DNA of 64,000 nt from Methylobacteriaceae bacterium (GCA_020638135.1 JACKJE010000012.1:1-64000); one strand, 5' to 3'; positions 49,780 through 59,806 are shown, counted from the stretch's first letter. The notes: a model not told the origin generated them from the sequence alone. Program-made: numbers and translations.

Positions 49780-50313
49780 ATGCATCGTCTCGTCCTGCTC
49801 CGACATTCCAAGGCCGCCCGCGAAGCCGGCGGCGGCGACCGCGAACGCCCGCTGACGCGGCGTGGCCGCGAGGATGCGGCGCGCGTCGGCCGCTATCTCG
49901 TCGAGGAAAAGCTGATCCCCAATCTCGCCGTCGTGTCCGACGCCCACCGCACGCGCGAAACGCTCGAATGCCTGATGGGCGAGACCGGCCGCCGCTTCAA
50001 GACGCTGATCGACCCCGCGCTCTATCTGGCCGAGGATTTCATTCTGCTCTCGGAGCTGCACAAGACGCCGGAGCTGGTGAAGACCATGCTGGTCGTCTGC
50101 CACAATCCCGGTCTCGCCGATTTCGCTGCGCGCATGTGCGGCTCCGGCGAGCCGCGGGCCCTCGCCCATATGAGGATGAAATATCCGACCTCCGGCCTCG
50201 CGCTGATCGATTTCGGCGCCACGCACTGGGCGAAGATCAAATGGGGCGATGGCCGGCTCGATCGCTTTGTCACCCCCTCCACGCTGGTCGAGGGCGTGGA
50301 CGATCTCGACTGA
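49780..50313 (+). CDS. SixA-like histidine phosphatase
   Basis: 177 residues. Phosphatase motif LVLLRHSKAAREAGGGDRER (RHG-type RHS at residues 8-10), later LTRRGREDAARVGRYL, AHRTRETLECLM and the second catalytic His in VVCHNPGLADFAARM. SixA-type proteins remove phosphate from histidine phosphotransfer domains; substrate here unknown. Single gene followed closely by a hypothetical. Confidence 0.9.
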   Translation: MHRLVLLRHSKAAREAGGGDRERPLTRRGREDAARVGRYLVEEKLIPNLAVVSDAHRTRETLECLMGETGRRFKTLIDPALYLAEDFILLSELHKTPELVKTMLVVCHNPGLADFAARMCGSGEPRALAHMRMKYPTSGLALIDFGATHWAKIKWGDGRLDRFVTPSTLVEGVDDLD

Positions 50314-50322
50314 GGCGTCGTC

Positions 50323-51357
50323 ATGACGCTCGAATGGATCGCTCTGGGCCTGTCTCTCATCGCCAGCGCTCCCTGGCCGCAGGCGCCCGATGTCGCAGAC
50401 CTGTTTGCGCCCGACTATCGGCCGGCCGAGCGCGCCGTCGACAATTGGCGCCGGCAGGGCGCGCTCCATCTTGATCTTTCGCCCGACAAGGCGCTGGCGC
50501 TGGCGCTCGGGCGCGATTTCAGGGGCCTGTCGCGCTGCGTGCGGCTCAACAATTACTGGTGCGTGAAGAAGGCCGGCTGGACCGGCGAGATCGCGGCTGA
50601 CGAAGAAGGCCATGTCGCCTTCGCGACCGCCGCCGAGGGCGCGGCCGGCGCGGCGCAATTGCTGCGTCGCTACTACGTCGACTTTGGCCTGCATTCGGCG
50701 CGCGCCATCGTCAGCCGCTGGGCGCCCGCGCAATGCGGCGCGCCGGTCGCCGTCCGCGCGCCCGGCCGGCGGCTGCTCGGCCCGGAGCCGAAGGGCCTGA
50801 CGACGCGCGGCCTCGGCTCGACCTTGCGCGCGAAATGGCTGGCGCGGCATCGGCCGGGCCTAGCGCCGCGCAAACGCGGCAAGGGCGCCCGCAAGATCGT
50901 GGGCGTGCGGCGCTCGATCGTGCCCGATCGGGTCGGCGCGCTGATGAAGACGCCGACGATCGCCGCCGGCATCGGGGCGATCGAAGCCGGCGCATCGAAA
51001 GCGGTCGCGCAAAAAACGCAGGCGCCGGTGCGGCTCGCCATGCTGCCCTATCCCGGAATCGCCATGGGCCCCGATCCCCGCGTCGGCGCGAGCCTGCCGC
51101 CGCTGCCGAAATTCTCCTGCGCGCCGGAGACGCAGCGCATCCTGAACTACGCCGCGAGCATCGCGTCCGGCATTGCCGCGGGCCCCGACGCCGATCTCGC
51201 GCTGTTCGACGCGGAAGGAGCGCCGACGCCGAATTTCGCCAAGGCCCTGTTCAACATGGCCGCCGTCGAGATCGGCCCGCTGCGCGCGGCGCGGACGCTG
51301 GTCGACGCGGCGGCGGCGGCGCTTGAGAAGCGGGCGAAACCGGGCGCTGCGCGATAG
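50323..51357 (+). CDS. Hypothetical protein
   Basis: 344 residues. The N-terminus MTLEWIALGLSLIASAPWPQ is moderately hydrophobic and could be an uncleaved signal. The body has LSRCVRLNNYWCVKKAGWTG and GHVAFATAAEGAAGAAQLLR, followed by a basic central part (RPGLAPRKRGKGARKIVG) and a soluble end. It starts ten bases after the SixA-like stop, suggesting co-transcription. The N-terminal third resembles proteins annotated only as hypothetical in Hyphomicrobiales; I cannot assign a function. Confidence 0.7.
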   Translation: MTLEWIALGLSLIASAPWPQAPDVADLFAPDYRPAERAVDNWRRQGALHLDLSPDKALALALGRDFRGLSRCVRLNNYWCVKKAGWTGEIAADEEGHVAFATAAEGAAGAAQLLRRYYVDFGLHSARAIVSRWAPAQCGAPVAVRAPGRRLLGPEPKGLTTRGLGSTLRAKWLARHRPGLAPRKRGKGARKIVGVRRSIVPDRVGALMKTPTIAAGIGAIEAGASKAVAQKTQAPVRLAMLPYPGIAMGPDPRVGASLPPLPKFSCAPETQRILNYAASIASGIAAGPDADLALFDAEGAPTPNFAKALFNMAAVEIGPLRAARTLVDAAAAALEKRAKPGAAR

Positions 51358-51450
51358 GACCCGCCGGCCGCCTTCCCTGCCGTCCTGAGCCGCGCAGGTT
51401 GGCAAAGGGGCCCGCGGCGCCTATCTGTCAGGCGCCTGCCGGAGCCTGAT

Positions 51451-52948
51451 GTGTCGATCCTGTCCGATCTCCTGTTCGAGACCCGCGTCGCCGCGTCGTC
51501 GCTCGCCGATTACGTGACGGGCACGGGCCTGCGCCTCGGCGTCACCGGCCTGTCGCGCGCCGGCAAGACCGTTTTCATCACCGCGCTCGTGCAGAACCTC
51601 CTGCGCGCTTCGACCGCCGCAAAGGACGGCGAGCGCGTCCTGCCCGTCTTCCGCGTCCACGCCGAGGGGCGGCTGATGCGCGCGAAACTGCAGCCGCAGC
51701 CCGACGACCACGTGCCGCGGTTCGCCTACGAGGATCATCTGGCCGCGCTGACAGGCGAGGATCGGCATTGGCCGGAATCGACACGTCGCATTTCCGAACT
51801 GCGGCTCACGCTCGAATTCGAACGGCGCAAGGGTTTTCGCCAAGGTCCGTCTGAACTGACCATCGACATCGTCGACTATCCCGGCGAATGGCTGCTCGAC
51901 CTGCCCTTGCTGACCAAGAGCTACGCGCAATGGTCGCGTGAGACGCTGGAAGCCAGCGCCGCCGCTGCGCGCGCGCCGTTCGCGGCGGACTGGCGCGGCG
52001 CGACCCTGGGCGTCGCGGCCGACGCCGACGAAAGCGAGACCGAGGCCAAGCGCCTCGCCGAACTCTTCACGACCTATCTTCGTGCGGCGCGCGCGGAAAC
52101 CTATGCGCTCTCTACCCTGCCGCCCGGCCGCTTTCTCATGCCCGGCGAACTCGAGGGCTCGCCCGCGCTGACCTTTGCGCCGCTGCGCGTCGACGAGGGC
52201 ATGGAATTCGGCGCCGGCTCGCTCGCCGCAATGATGGAGCGGCGTTACGAGGCCTACAAGGCGCATGTCGTCAAACCCTTCTTCCGCGATCATTTCGCGC
52301 GCCTCGACCGCCAGATCGTTCTGGTCGACGCGCTGTCGGCGCTGAACTCCGGTCCCGCCGCCGTGCGCGACCTCGAGACCGCGCTGTCGGAAATCCTCGT
52401 CGCGTTTCGCGCGGACGTCAGGTTTCCTGTCGACGATCTTCCGTCCGAAGATCGACCGCATTCTCTTCGCCGCCACCAAGGCCGATCACCTGCATCACAC
52501 CAGCCACGACCGTCTCGAAAACATTCTGCGCCTTCTCACCGCGCGCGCGATTGCGCGGGCCGAAGATGTCGGCGCGCATGTCGATGTCGTTGCGCTCGCC
52601 GCCGTGCGCGCGACGCGCGAGGCGCGCGTGAAGCAGGGCCGCATGCCGTTCGGCGACAGGAGCGAACTCGAAGCCATCGTCGGCGTTCCCCTGCCCGGCG
52701 AACGCATCGACGGCGAGACTTTCGACGGCAGGGGCGAGGTCGCGATCTTCCCCGGCGAATTGCCGGCCGATCCGAAGGCCGTGTTCCGCGGCGACGGGCT
52801 CGGCGCGCCCGAAGGCGCGGCCGACTATCGCTTCGTGCGCTTCCGTCCGCCGGTCCCGCGTCTGGCGAAAGACGGCGCGCCGCTGCCCCTGCCCTCCATC
52901 CGCCTCGATCGCGCGCTGGAGTTCCTGCTCGGAGACCGCCTGCCATGA
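51451..52948 (+). CDS. YcjX-family GTPase/ATPase, one frameshift
   Basis: About 499 codons. Start MSILSDLLFETRVAASSLAD; P-loop LRLGVTGLSRAGKTVFITAL (GLSRAGKT), LTIDIVDYPGEWLLDLPLL and later, after a frame change near 52430, KIDRILFAATKADHLHHTSH (the NKxD-like TKAD), ending LDRALEFLLGDRLP. This is the YcjX (DUF463) stress-associated nucleotide-binding protein, always paired with YcjF. The 1498-base length is one short of in-frame, so a single missing base accounts for the break. Confidence 0.88.
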
Positions 52949-52958
52949 AGGATGAGGC

Positions 52959-54041
52959 ATGAACGGCGAAGAACGCCAGCGCCCGCGCGCCTTCCGCCTC
53001 GACGACGAGCGCATCGTCGTCGCCGATGGCGAAACGCCGCCGGCGCCTGACAATCTGCGCCAGGACAAACTGAGAAAGGGCGGCGTCGTCGTCGAGACGA
53101 CGCCCGACGCCTTCGCGCCTGGCGACGAAACGAACGAACCGCGCGACGACGAGGAGGCGACCGAGATCGCGCAATCGCGCGGCATGCTCGCGCGCGCCCT
53201 GTTTTCCTGGGGCGGCCTTCTGTGGTCGGCGCTCGGCGGCCTCGTCTCGATGGCGCTCGGCCTGTGGGCCACGCGCATCGTCGAGGATCTGTTCGCGCGC
53301 TCCGCCGCGCTCGGCTGGATCGGCGTCGGCCTCGCATCGTTGTTCGTCGTCGCGCTGCTCGCGCTCGGCTTGCGCGAAATGCGCGCGATCTTTCGCCAGC
53401 GTCACATCGCGCATCTGCACGGCGCGCTCGCGCGCGCCCGCGACGCCGACGATCGCGACGCCGCGCGCGCCGGCGCCGGCGAGCTTCTGTCGCTTTACGC
53501 CAACCGTCCCGATACGGCGCGCGCCCGCGCCCTCGTGAAGGACCTCACGCGCGAAATCGTCGATGGGCGCGATCTCATCGACATCGCCGAACGCAACCTG
53601 ATGGCGCCGCTCGACCAGGAGGCCAATCGCGAGATCGCCGCCGCCGCCAAGCGCGTGTCGATGGTCACCGCGATCAGCCCGCGCGCGCTCGTCGACATTC
53701 TCTTCGTCGGCGCTCAGGCGATCCGCCTGCTACGGCGCATCGCCGAAATCTACGGCGGCCGCCCGGGCCTGCTCGGCTTCGTGCGTCTCGCGCGATCCGT
53801 CGGCGCGCATCTGGCGATCACCGGCGGCATGGCGGTCGGCGACACGCTTGTCCAGCAGGTCGTCGGCCACGGCATCGCCGCCCGCCTGTCGGCGAAGCTC
53901 GGCGAGGGCGTGCTCAACGGCATGCTGACAACGCGCATCGGGCTCTCGGCCATGGCGGTCTGCCGCCCCATGCCTTTCGCCGCGCTGAAGCAACCCGGCG
54001 TAAAGGATGTCGCGCCTTTTCTGTTCGGCGACGGCAAGTAA
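52959..54041 (+). CDS. YcjF-family (TIGR01620) inner-membrane protein
   Basis: 360 residues, intact. An acidic N-terminal region (RLDDERIVVADGETPPAPDN) precedes two membrane helices, LLWSALGGLVSMALGLWAT and ALGWIGVGLASLFVVALLAL (about residues 88-130), then a cytoplasmic helical domain DUF697-like ending AAISPRALVDILFVG-type residues and MAVCRPMPFAALKQPGVKD. YcjF works with YcjX in the envelope-stress response of proteobacteria. It begins 10 bases after ycjX. Confidence 0.9.
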   Translation: MNGEERQRPRAFRLDDERIVVADGETPPAPDNLRQDKLRKGGVVVETTPDAFAPGDETNEPRDDEEATEIAQSRGMLARALFSWGGLLWSALGGLVSMALGLWATRIVEDLFARSAALGWIGVGLASLFVVALLALGLREMRAIFRQRHIAHLHGALARARDADDRDAARAGAGELLSLYANRPDTARARALVKDLTREIVDGRDLIDIAERNLMAPLDQEANREIAAAAKRVSMVTAISPRALVDILFVGAQAIRLLRRIAEIYGGRPGLLGFVRLARSVGAHLAITGGMAVGDTLVQQVVGHGIAARLSAKLGEGVLNGMLTTRIGLSAMAVCRPMPFAALKQPGVKDVAPFLFGDGK

Positions 54042-54111
54042 CCACGGGACACCCTAAGGCTAACGCGATGTTACTTACAATTGTCCGCAAAGCATCGCGA
54101 ATAATTAAGAG

Positions 54112-55371
54112 GTGGAAGTAAATCTGTCGACCACGCCGCAAGGACGCGCACCGCGCGATTCGGCGACCGGGACCCGCATGGACGCAGATGCGATCACGTT
54201 GCAGGAAGTCGAGGAACTCGTCGTCGCGCGACGGGGATCTGTCGCCTTTCCGCCCGCGCTGGAAACCCGCTACGAGCGCGAGACCGGCCCGCGCCGCGCG
54301 CGCTTTTTCTGGTCAGCACCACGCTGCGCACCGCGCTCATCTACAATCTCTTCATCATCTGCGAATATCTGCTCGCGCCTGACACGTTCCTGCTCGCGAC
54401 CGCGCTGCATCTGCTCGTCGTCACGCCCTGGATGCTGTTCGTCGCCCACATCCTGCCGTCGGTCGCCAGCGCGAAATGGCGCGAGGGCCTGGCCGCGTCC
54501 ATCACGATCGCCATGGTCGCGCAGGTTCTGGGAATCTATACGCTCACCTCGTCCGAATATGCGGCGCGCTACGTCTATTTTGCGCCGATTATCTACCTGT
54601 GCGTCGCCTCGATCCAGCGCATGCCCGTCGCCTGGGGCGTCAGGTTGGCCGCAGCCGTCTTCGTGATGATCACGACCGCCAATTTCGTGCGCGGCGAAAC
54701 GCCGCCGCCGATCGCCGTCGTCAACGCCATGACGTTTGCGGCGATCGCCGGCGTTATCATCAATTCCAACTATCTCACCTCGCGCGAGCAGCGCCGGCTC
54801 TATCTCCTGGCGGTGCGCGACCAGTTGCGCGCCGAGGTGAGCGACAGCGACGCCAACGCCGACGCGCTGACGGGTCTCGGCAACCGCCGCTTCCTCGACA
54901 AGCGCGCGCGCGCGCGCGCTCTGGTCTGGCGCGCCGATGCAGGTCGCCGCCATTATCTTCGACGCCGATCACTTCAAGAGCTTCAACGACACCTACGGCC
55001 ATTCGCGCGGCGACACCTGCCTCAAGCGCGTCGCCGCCTGCGCGACCGCCGAGCTGCGCGAAACCTCGGACGTGGCGATCCGCCTCGGCGGCGAGGAATT
55101 CCTGCTCCTGCTCGTCGACACCGACGCGGAAGTCGCCGAAATCGTCGCGGAGCGCATCCGCGCCACGATCGCCGCGCTCGGCATTCCGCATGTCGGCAAT
55201 CCCGCGGGCGTCGTCACGTCGAGCTTCGGCGTCGCCTCTGCCTCGACGCGGACCGCGACGCTGGAAGAACTGATCGAGAAGGCCGACGCCGCGCTCTACG
55301 TCGCCAAGAGCGCCGGCCGCAACCGCACGCAGCGCCACGACATGCTGCGCCAGACCGCCGCCGCCGCCTGA
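54112..55371 (+). CDS. Membrane-bound diguanylate cyclase (GGDEF), compensated frameshifts
   Basis: 420 codons from a GTG start (EVNLSTTPQGRAPR); an ATG at 54178 is an alternative. In the corrected frame the N-terminal half has six membrane helices (FLVSTTLRTALIYNLFIICE, LLVVTPWMLFVAHILPSVA, ASITIAMVAQVLGIYTLTS, YFAPIIYLCVASIQRM, RLAAAVFVMITTANFVR and NAMTFAAIAGVIINSNYL), and the C-terminal half is a GGDEF domain: DALTGLGNRRFLDKRA, IIFDADHFKSFNDTYGHSRG and the active-site RLGGEEFLLLL. It should make c-di-GMP. No clear RxxD inhibitory site is seen. Frame changes near 54305 and 54925 compensate. Confidence 0.87.
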
Positions 55372-55441
55372 TCCGTTTGGCTTCTGCGCGACTTTGACCG
55401 ATGCTGGTCGCGAGCGATTCGCGGGCCAGGATCGACGTCAC

Positions 55442-56023
55442 TTGAACGAACTCACCCTCATCACGCCGCCGCCGGGCATTTCGGCCGCCGACTATTCGAT
55501 GATCGAGCAGGCGGTGATGGAGACCGCGCGCGGCCGCTGGTTCCTGCTGGAATATGCGCGCCGCCAGCGCGCCGCCGAGACGCAGCGCCTCGCCGACGCC
55601 GTCGACCGGCTGGAGGCGCTGCTGGCGCGCGCGCCGCAAACGGAGCCCGCCGCCGAGGCTCCAGCAGAGTCGCAAGCCGAGCCGCCGGCCCCGGCGCAGG
55701 CCGAACCGCCTGCCCCTGCTCGCAACGACGCGAGCGAGGCGCTCGTCGAACGCCTCGTCGACATCGCCTGGCGCCTGCGCGAGGACGGCGCCGATCCCGC
55801 GCTGTGCGCCGAGCTGGAGCGCGAGGCGGCAGGATTGCGGCCGAAGGCTGGCGCGACCGGCGAGGCTCTCGCGCCGAAAACAGCGGCGCCGCCGCTGGCG
55901 ACCCCGCCCTGGGAGAGGGCGCGCGAAAAGCCGGCGATCGACCCGGCCCAGGACCCCCGCGTGAAAGCTTTAGCCCGCCTCGACGGCCTGCCGATCGTCG
56001 AAAAGCTGGATTTGTTCTGCTGA
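55442..56023 (+). CDS. Hypothetical protein with coiled-coil/proline-rich centre
   Basis: About 193 residues from a TTG start (NELTLITPPPGISAADYSMI); a further in-frame TTG at 55394 would add 16. The conserved-looking N-terminus PPGISAADYSMIEQAVMETA and GRWFLLEYARRQRAAETQRL is followed by a Glu/Pro/Ala-rich linker and a helical end (VERLVDIAWRLREDGADPAL, DGLPIVEKLDLFC). I recognise the N-terminus from hypothetical proteins of Hyphomicrobiales only; no function is known. It is convergent with the glycosyltransferase, whose stop lies within its 3' end. Confidence 0.7.
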   Translation: MNELTLITPPPGISAADYSMIEQAVMETARGRWFLLEYARRQRAAETQRLADAVDRLEALLARAPQTEPAAEAPAESQAEPPAPAQAEPPAPARNDASEALVERLVDIAWRLREDGADPALCAELEREAAGLRPKAGATGEALAPKTAAPPLATPPWERAREKPAIDPAQDPRVKALARLDGLPIVEKLDLFC

Positions 56024-57029
56024 ATGGCAGGTCGCGTGAATCGCGCCGAGATTGTCGAGAAACTGGCGCGCGCTGGCGGCCCATGTGAAACGCAGCGCTT
56101 GCGCCCGCGCCGCCTCGCGCGAAATGTTGAGCGCGCCGAGACAGGCCGCCCGCAGATCGTCCGACAGCACGCCCGCATCGCTCGGCACGACGTCGAGTGG
56201 GCCGGGCGCCGGAAAGGCAGCAACCGGCAATCCGCTCGCCATGGCCTCCAGCAGAACGATGCCGAACGTGTCGGTGCGGCTCGGAAAGACGAAGACGTCG
56301 GCGCTGGCGTAGGTCGCCGCCAATGCTTCGCCGGTTCGCAAGCCCAGGAAATGCGCGTCCGGGTAGCGTGGCGGCGAGCGAGGCGCGCGCCGGGCCGTCG
56401 CCGACGACGACCTTCGAGCCCGGCAAGTCCAGCGAGAGGAACGCCTCGAGATTCTTCTCCACCGCCAGCCGGCCGGCGTAGAGGAAGATCGGCCGCGGCA
56501 GATCGAGGATGGCGGGACGCGGCCGGAAGAGTTCGTGATCCACGCCGCGCGACCAGATCATTGTCTTGCGGAAACCCTGCGTCTTCAGCTCCCGCGCGAG
56601 GCGCGGCGTCGACACCATGACGACCCCGCCCCGGCGTTGTGGAAGGCGCGCAAGGCCGCATAGCTCCAGCGAAGGGGCAGGCGCGTGCGCGCATGCAGAT
56701 ATTCGGGAAAGCGCGTGGTAGCTCGTCGTGAACGGCACGCCCCGCGACAGGCAGAAGCGGCGCGCTGCAAGGCCGAGCGGCCCCTCCGTCGCAATATGCA
56801 CGCAGTCGGCGCGGGCCGCCACGATGCGACTTGCGACCGCGCCCGGCGTCGCGAGCGCCAGCCGGATTTCGCGATAGCTCGGCAGGCCGATCGTAGGAAA
56901 GCCCTCGGGCGTGCAGAAGCGGAATTCGGCCCCGAGCGCCGGCGCCTCGCGCGAAATCGCTTCGAGCGAGCGCACGACGCCATTGACCTGCGGCTTCCAG
57001 GCGTCGGTAACGACAAGAACGCGCATCAT
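55970..57029 (-). CDS. GT4-type glycosyltransferase, frameshifted
   Basis: About 353 codons from MMRVLVVTDAWKPQVNGVVR. Donor/acceptor halves are recognisable: DCVHIATEGPLGLAARRFCL, VPFTTSYHALSR, then PIFLYAGRLAVEKNLEAFLS (the GRL..EKN donor motif) and, in a different frame, GEALAATYASADVFVFPSRT with DTFGIVLLEAMASGLPVAAF, the EX7E-type signature. Frame changes near 56690, 56640 and 56370. Length and order match family 1/4 transferases that add a sugar to a lipid or glycan. It overlaps the LpxH-like gene by four bases, forming a two-gene operon often seen in alphaproteobacteria. Confidence 0.85.
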
Positions 57030-57898
57030 GCGGCCGCCGGCTCTGGCGCGGGCGCGATCTCAGGCGCTTGCGCCAGAATCGCCTGCCAGCGCAGGATTTC
57101 GAATGTCCCGTCGGCGCGCTCGGCGATCGCCGTGCAACTCTCGACGAAATCGCCGGAATTCATGTAGTCGATCGACGCGATCCGGCGGATCGCGGCGTGA
57201 TGGATATGGCCGCAGACGACGCCGTCGACACCGAGCTTGTGCGCCTCGGTCGCCAGCGTCGTCTCGAAATCGCCAATGAAATTGACGGCGTTTTTGACCT
57301 TGAGTTTCGCCCAGGCCGACAGTGACCAATATTCGAAACCAAGCGCGCGCCGCACACGGTTGAAATGCGCGTTGAGAGCGAGCGCGGATTCGTAGGCCCA
57401 GTCGCCGAGGAAAGCGAGCCAGCGCGCGTGCCGCACGACGACGTCGAACTGATCGCCATGAATGACCAGCAGCCGCCGCCCGTCGGCGGCGACATGGATG
57501 GCGCGGTCGGCGACTTCGACGCCGCCGAAGGAATGGTCGAGATAGTCGCGCGCGAATTCGTCGTGATTGCCGGGAATGTAGACCATGCGCGCGCCGCGGC
57601 GCACCTTGCGCAACAGCTTCTGCACGACATCATTGTGCGCCTGAGGCCAGTACCAGCCCTTGCGCAGGCGCCACCCGTCGACGATGTCGCCCACGAGATA
57701 CCAGGTCTCGGCCTCGTTGTGGCGCAGGAAGTCGAGCAGCAGCTCGGCCTGCGCGCCGCGCGACCCCAGATGCACGTCAGATATGAAAATGCTGCGGTAG
57801 CGGCCGGGCTCTTGTCGCGCCGCGCCATTGTGCGGGGGCCTAATCTCGATCTGGTTCGTTCCCGGCCGGGACTGACCAGATTCCCGTAACGTCTGCAT
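57026..57898 (-). CDS. Metallophosphoesterase, UDP-2,3-diacylglucosamine hydrolase-like
   Basis: 290 residues from MQTLRESGQSRPGTNQIEIR. All calcineurin-type metal motifs are present: ISDVHLGSRG (DxH), YLVGDIVDGWRL (GDxxD), VYIPGNHDEFARDY (GNHD), LVIHGDQFD and GVVCGHIHHAAIRR (GHxH). The sequence is closer to the LpxH-like proteins paired with a glycosyltransferase than to LpxH proper, so its substrate may be a membrane phospholipid head group. It is upstream of the glycosyltransferase with a four-base overlap. Confidence 0.9.
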   Translation of the reverse strand: MQTLRESGQSRPGTNQIEIRPPHNGAARQEPGRYRSIFISDVHLGSRGAQAELLLDFLRHNEAETWYLVGDIVDGWRLRKGWYWPQAHNDVVQKLLRKVRRGARMVYIPGNHDEFARDYLDHSFGGVEVADRAIHVAADGRRLLVIHGDQFDVVVRHARWLAFLGDWAYESALALNAHFNRVRRALGFEYWSLSAWAKLKVKNAVNFIGDFETTLATEAHKLGVDGVVCGHIHHAAIRRIASIDYMNSGDFVESCTAIAERADGTFEILRWQAILAQAPEIAPAPEPAAA

Positions 57899-57965
57899 GA
57901 CAGGTCGAAACTGCGGCCAAGAAACGCTACGCCTCGGGGCGTCGCGCGAAAAAAGAGGAAACGCC

Positions 57966-58744
57966 ATGGATCTCGGTATCGCCGGCCGCAAGGCCATCGT
58001 CTGCGCCTCCTCCAAGGGGTTGGGCAAGGGCTGCGCGCGCGCGCTGGCGGAAGCGGGTTGCGAGGTGGTGATGAACGGCCGCAACGCCGACGTGCTCGAG
58101 GCCGCGGCGAAGGAAATCGCGGCCGCGACCGGCGCGAAAATTACGCCCGTCGCCTGCGACGTCGGCACGGAAGACGGCCGCAAGGCGCTGCTGTCGGCCT
58201 GCCCTGCCCCGGACATTCTCGTCAACAACAACGGCGGCCCGCCGCCGAAGGACTTCCGGCAGATTTCGCGCGAAGAAATGATCGCCGGCCTCGACGCCAA
58301 CATGATGACGCCGATCATCCTCGTGCAATCCGTCATCGACGGCATGGCCGAGCGCGGCTTCGGCCGCATCATCGACATCACGTCGGCCTCGGTGCGCACC
58401 TCGCTTGTCGGCCTCGACCTGTCGTCCGGCGCGCGCGCGGGCCTGACCGCCTTTCTGGCGGCGGCGGCGCGGCAATTCGTCGACCGCAACGTCACGATCA
58501 ACCACATCCTGCCGGGCGTGTTCGACACTGACCGCATCGCGACCGCGACCGGCCGCATGGCGGCGATGAAGGGATCACGCCCGAGGAATTCCGCAGGCAG
58601 CGCGAGGCCGGCATTCCCGCAAAACGCTTCGGCACGGCGGATGAATTCGGCAAGCTCTGCGCCTTTCTCGCCAGCGCGCATGCCGGCTACATCACCGGCC
58701 AGTCCTTCCTGATCGACGGCGGCGCGTTCAACACGGTGATCTGA
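57966..58744 (+). CDS. Short-chain dehydrogenase/reductase, one frameshift
   Basis: 259 residues after insertion of one base near 58573. Start MDLGIAGRKAIVCASSKGLG; the glycine-rich motif is ASSKGLGKG instead of TGxxxGxG, and NNNGGPPPKDF follows the usual NNAG position. The catalytic region IDITSASVRTSLVGLDLSSG has Ser but no obvious YxxxK; the motif is replaced by SSGARAGL. This pattern is typical of the SDR 'LinX-like/3-oxoacyl-ACP reductase-like' group with S-S-GARAG. The end TGQSFLIDGGAFNTVI is standard. Substrate unknown; activity may differ from classical SDRs. Confidence 0.82.
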
Positions 58745-58770
58745 TTCAGGCATGAAGCAAGTCTGCGCGA

Positions 58771-58789
58771 CGCGCAGACAGATCTTTCT
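58771..58789 (+). terminator. Hairpin after the SDR gene
   Basis: GTCTGCGCG-A-CGCGCAGAC, nine-base perfect arms around one base, 27 bases after the stop and just before repeat family B copy 2. No strong T tract. Confidence 0.45.
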
Positions 58790-58795
58790 AGAGTG

Positions 58796-58848
58796 TAGAG
58801 CGCGCTTTGCGCGAAAAACCGGAAACCACTTTTTCGCAGCGCGCTCTA
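58796..58848 (+). repeat. Dispersed repeat family B, copy 2
   Basis: 53 bp: TAGAGCGCGC...GCGAAAAACCGG...CCACTTTTTCGC...GCGCTCTA, the same length and layout as 45037-45089. Each copy is preceded by a perfect hairpin. Confidence 0.88.
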
Positions 58849-58872
58849 TCGGGCGTCGCCAAGGGCGTGCTG

Positions 58873-59787
58873 ATGCGCGTCGGCTCCGCGCTCGCCTTCT
58901 CGATGATGGCGACGGTCGCAAAGCTGACGCACGGCTATCCGATCGGGCAGATCGTCTTCTTCCGCTCGCTGTTCGCGCTCGTCGTGCTGATCTTCTGGCT
59001 GCGCTCGCGCGGCGAGTTCCCGCACGCCATCCGCACCCACCGCCCTCTGGGTCACCTGGGGCGCGGCCTTGCGGGAACCTGCGGCATGTTTTCGTATTTT
59101 CTCGCCGTCGCACTGTTGCCGCTGCCCGACGTCACCGCGATCGGCTATCTCGCGCCGCTGCTGGTGGTCGCGCTCGCCGCGCTCATCCTCGGCGAGACCG
59201 TACGCGCCTATCGCTGGGGCGCGGTCATGATCGGCTTTCTTGGCGTGATCGTCATGGTCGGCGAGCATCTCGGCGAAGGCTCGGGCTCGCGCATCGGCGC
59301 GCTCGCCGCCGTTTCGACCGCGACTTTCGCGGCCATCGCCACCATCCAGACCCGCCGCCTCGCGCTCAGCGAATATACCGGCGCCATCGTCTTCTACTTT
59401 TCCGTCCTGACGACGATCTTCGGCTTCCTGCTGATGACGGCGGGCTTCGTCTGGCCGGCGCATGCGCCTTTCGCGGCTTTCGTCGAAAGCCAGAAATGGG
59501 TGACGCCGGACTGGTACGACCTGTTCCGTCTCATCGCCATCGGCCTGCTCGGCGGCGTCGGCCAGATCTGGCTGACCGATTGCGTACGCTACGCGGAAGC
59601 GAGCGTGATAGCGCCCTTCGACTACACCTCGATCATCTGGGCGGTGCTGCTCGGCTACGTCTTCTTCGCCGAAAAGCCGACGATCGCCATCCTCGTGGGG
59701 TCGGCGATCGTCATCGCGTCAGGCCTGTTCGTGCTGTGGCGCGAGCGGCAGTTGAAGCTGATCAGAAAGCGGCCGATCGGGCGGTGA
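58873..59787 (+). CDS. EamA/DMT-superfamily transporter
   Basis: 304 residues from MRVGSALAFSMMATVAKLTH. An open frame extends upstream to 58807, but that part lies inside repeat family B, so Met 58873 (or GTG 58867) is the better start. Ten membrane helices, e.g. IVFFRSLFALVVLIFWLR, MFSYFLAVALLPLPDVTAIG, LAPLLVVALAALILGETV, ALAAVSTATFAAIATIQTRR, LLGGVGQIWLTDCVRYAEAS and TSIIWAVLLGYVFFAEKPTI with the EamA-typical ExP near the end. Drug/metabolite exporter; substrate unknown. Confidence 0.9.
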   Translation: MRVGSALAFSMMATVAKLTHGYPIGQIVFFRSLFALVVLIFWLRSRGEFPHAIRTHRPLGHLGRGLAGTCGMFSYFLAVALLPLPDVTAIGYLAPLLVVALAALILGETVRAYRWGAVMIGFLGVIVMVGEHLGEGSGSRIGALAAVSTATFAAIATIQTRRLALSEYTGAIVFYFSVLTTIFGFLLMTAGFVWPAHAPFAAFVESQKWVTPDWYDLFRLIAIGLLGGVGQIWLTDCVRYAEASVIAPFDYTSIIWAVLLGYVFFAEKPTIAILVGSAIVIASGLFVLWRERQLKLIRKRPIGR

Positions 59788-59806
59788 GGCGGACACACAT
59801 CTGATT

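Noticed and set aside
58807..58872. Upstream extension of the DMT transporter (MREKPETTFSQRALSG...)
   Set aside because: These codons are translated from repeat family B and do not belong to the transporter family.
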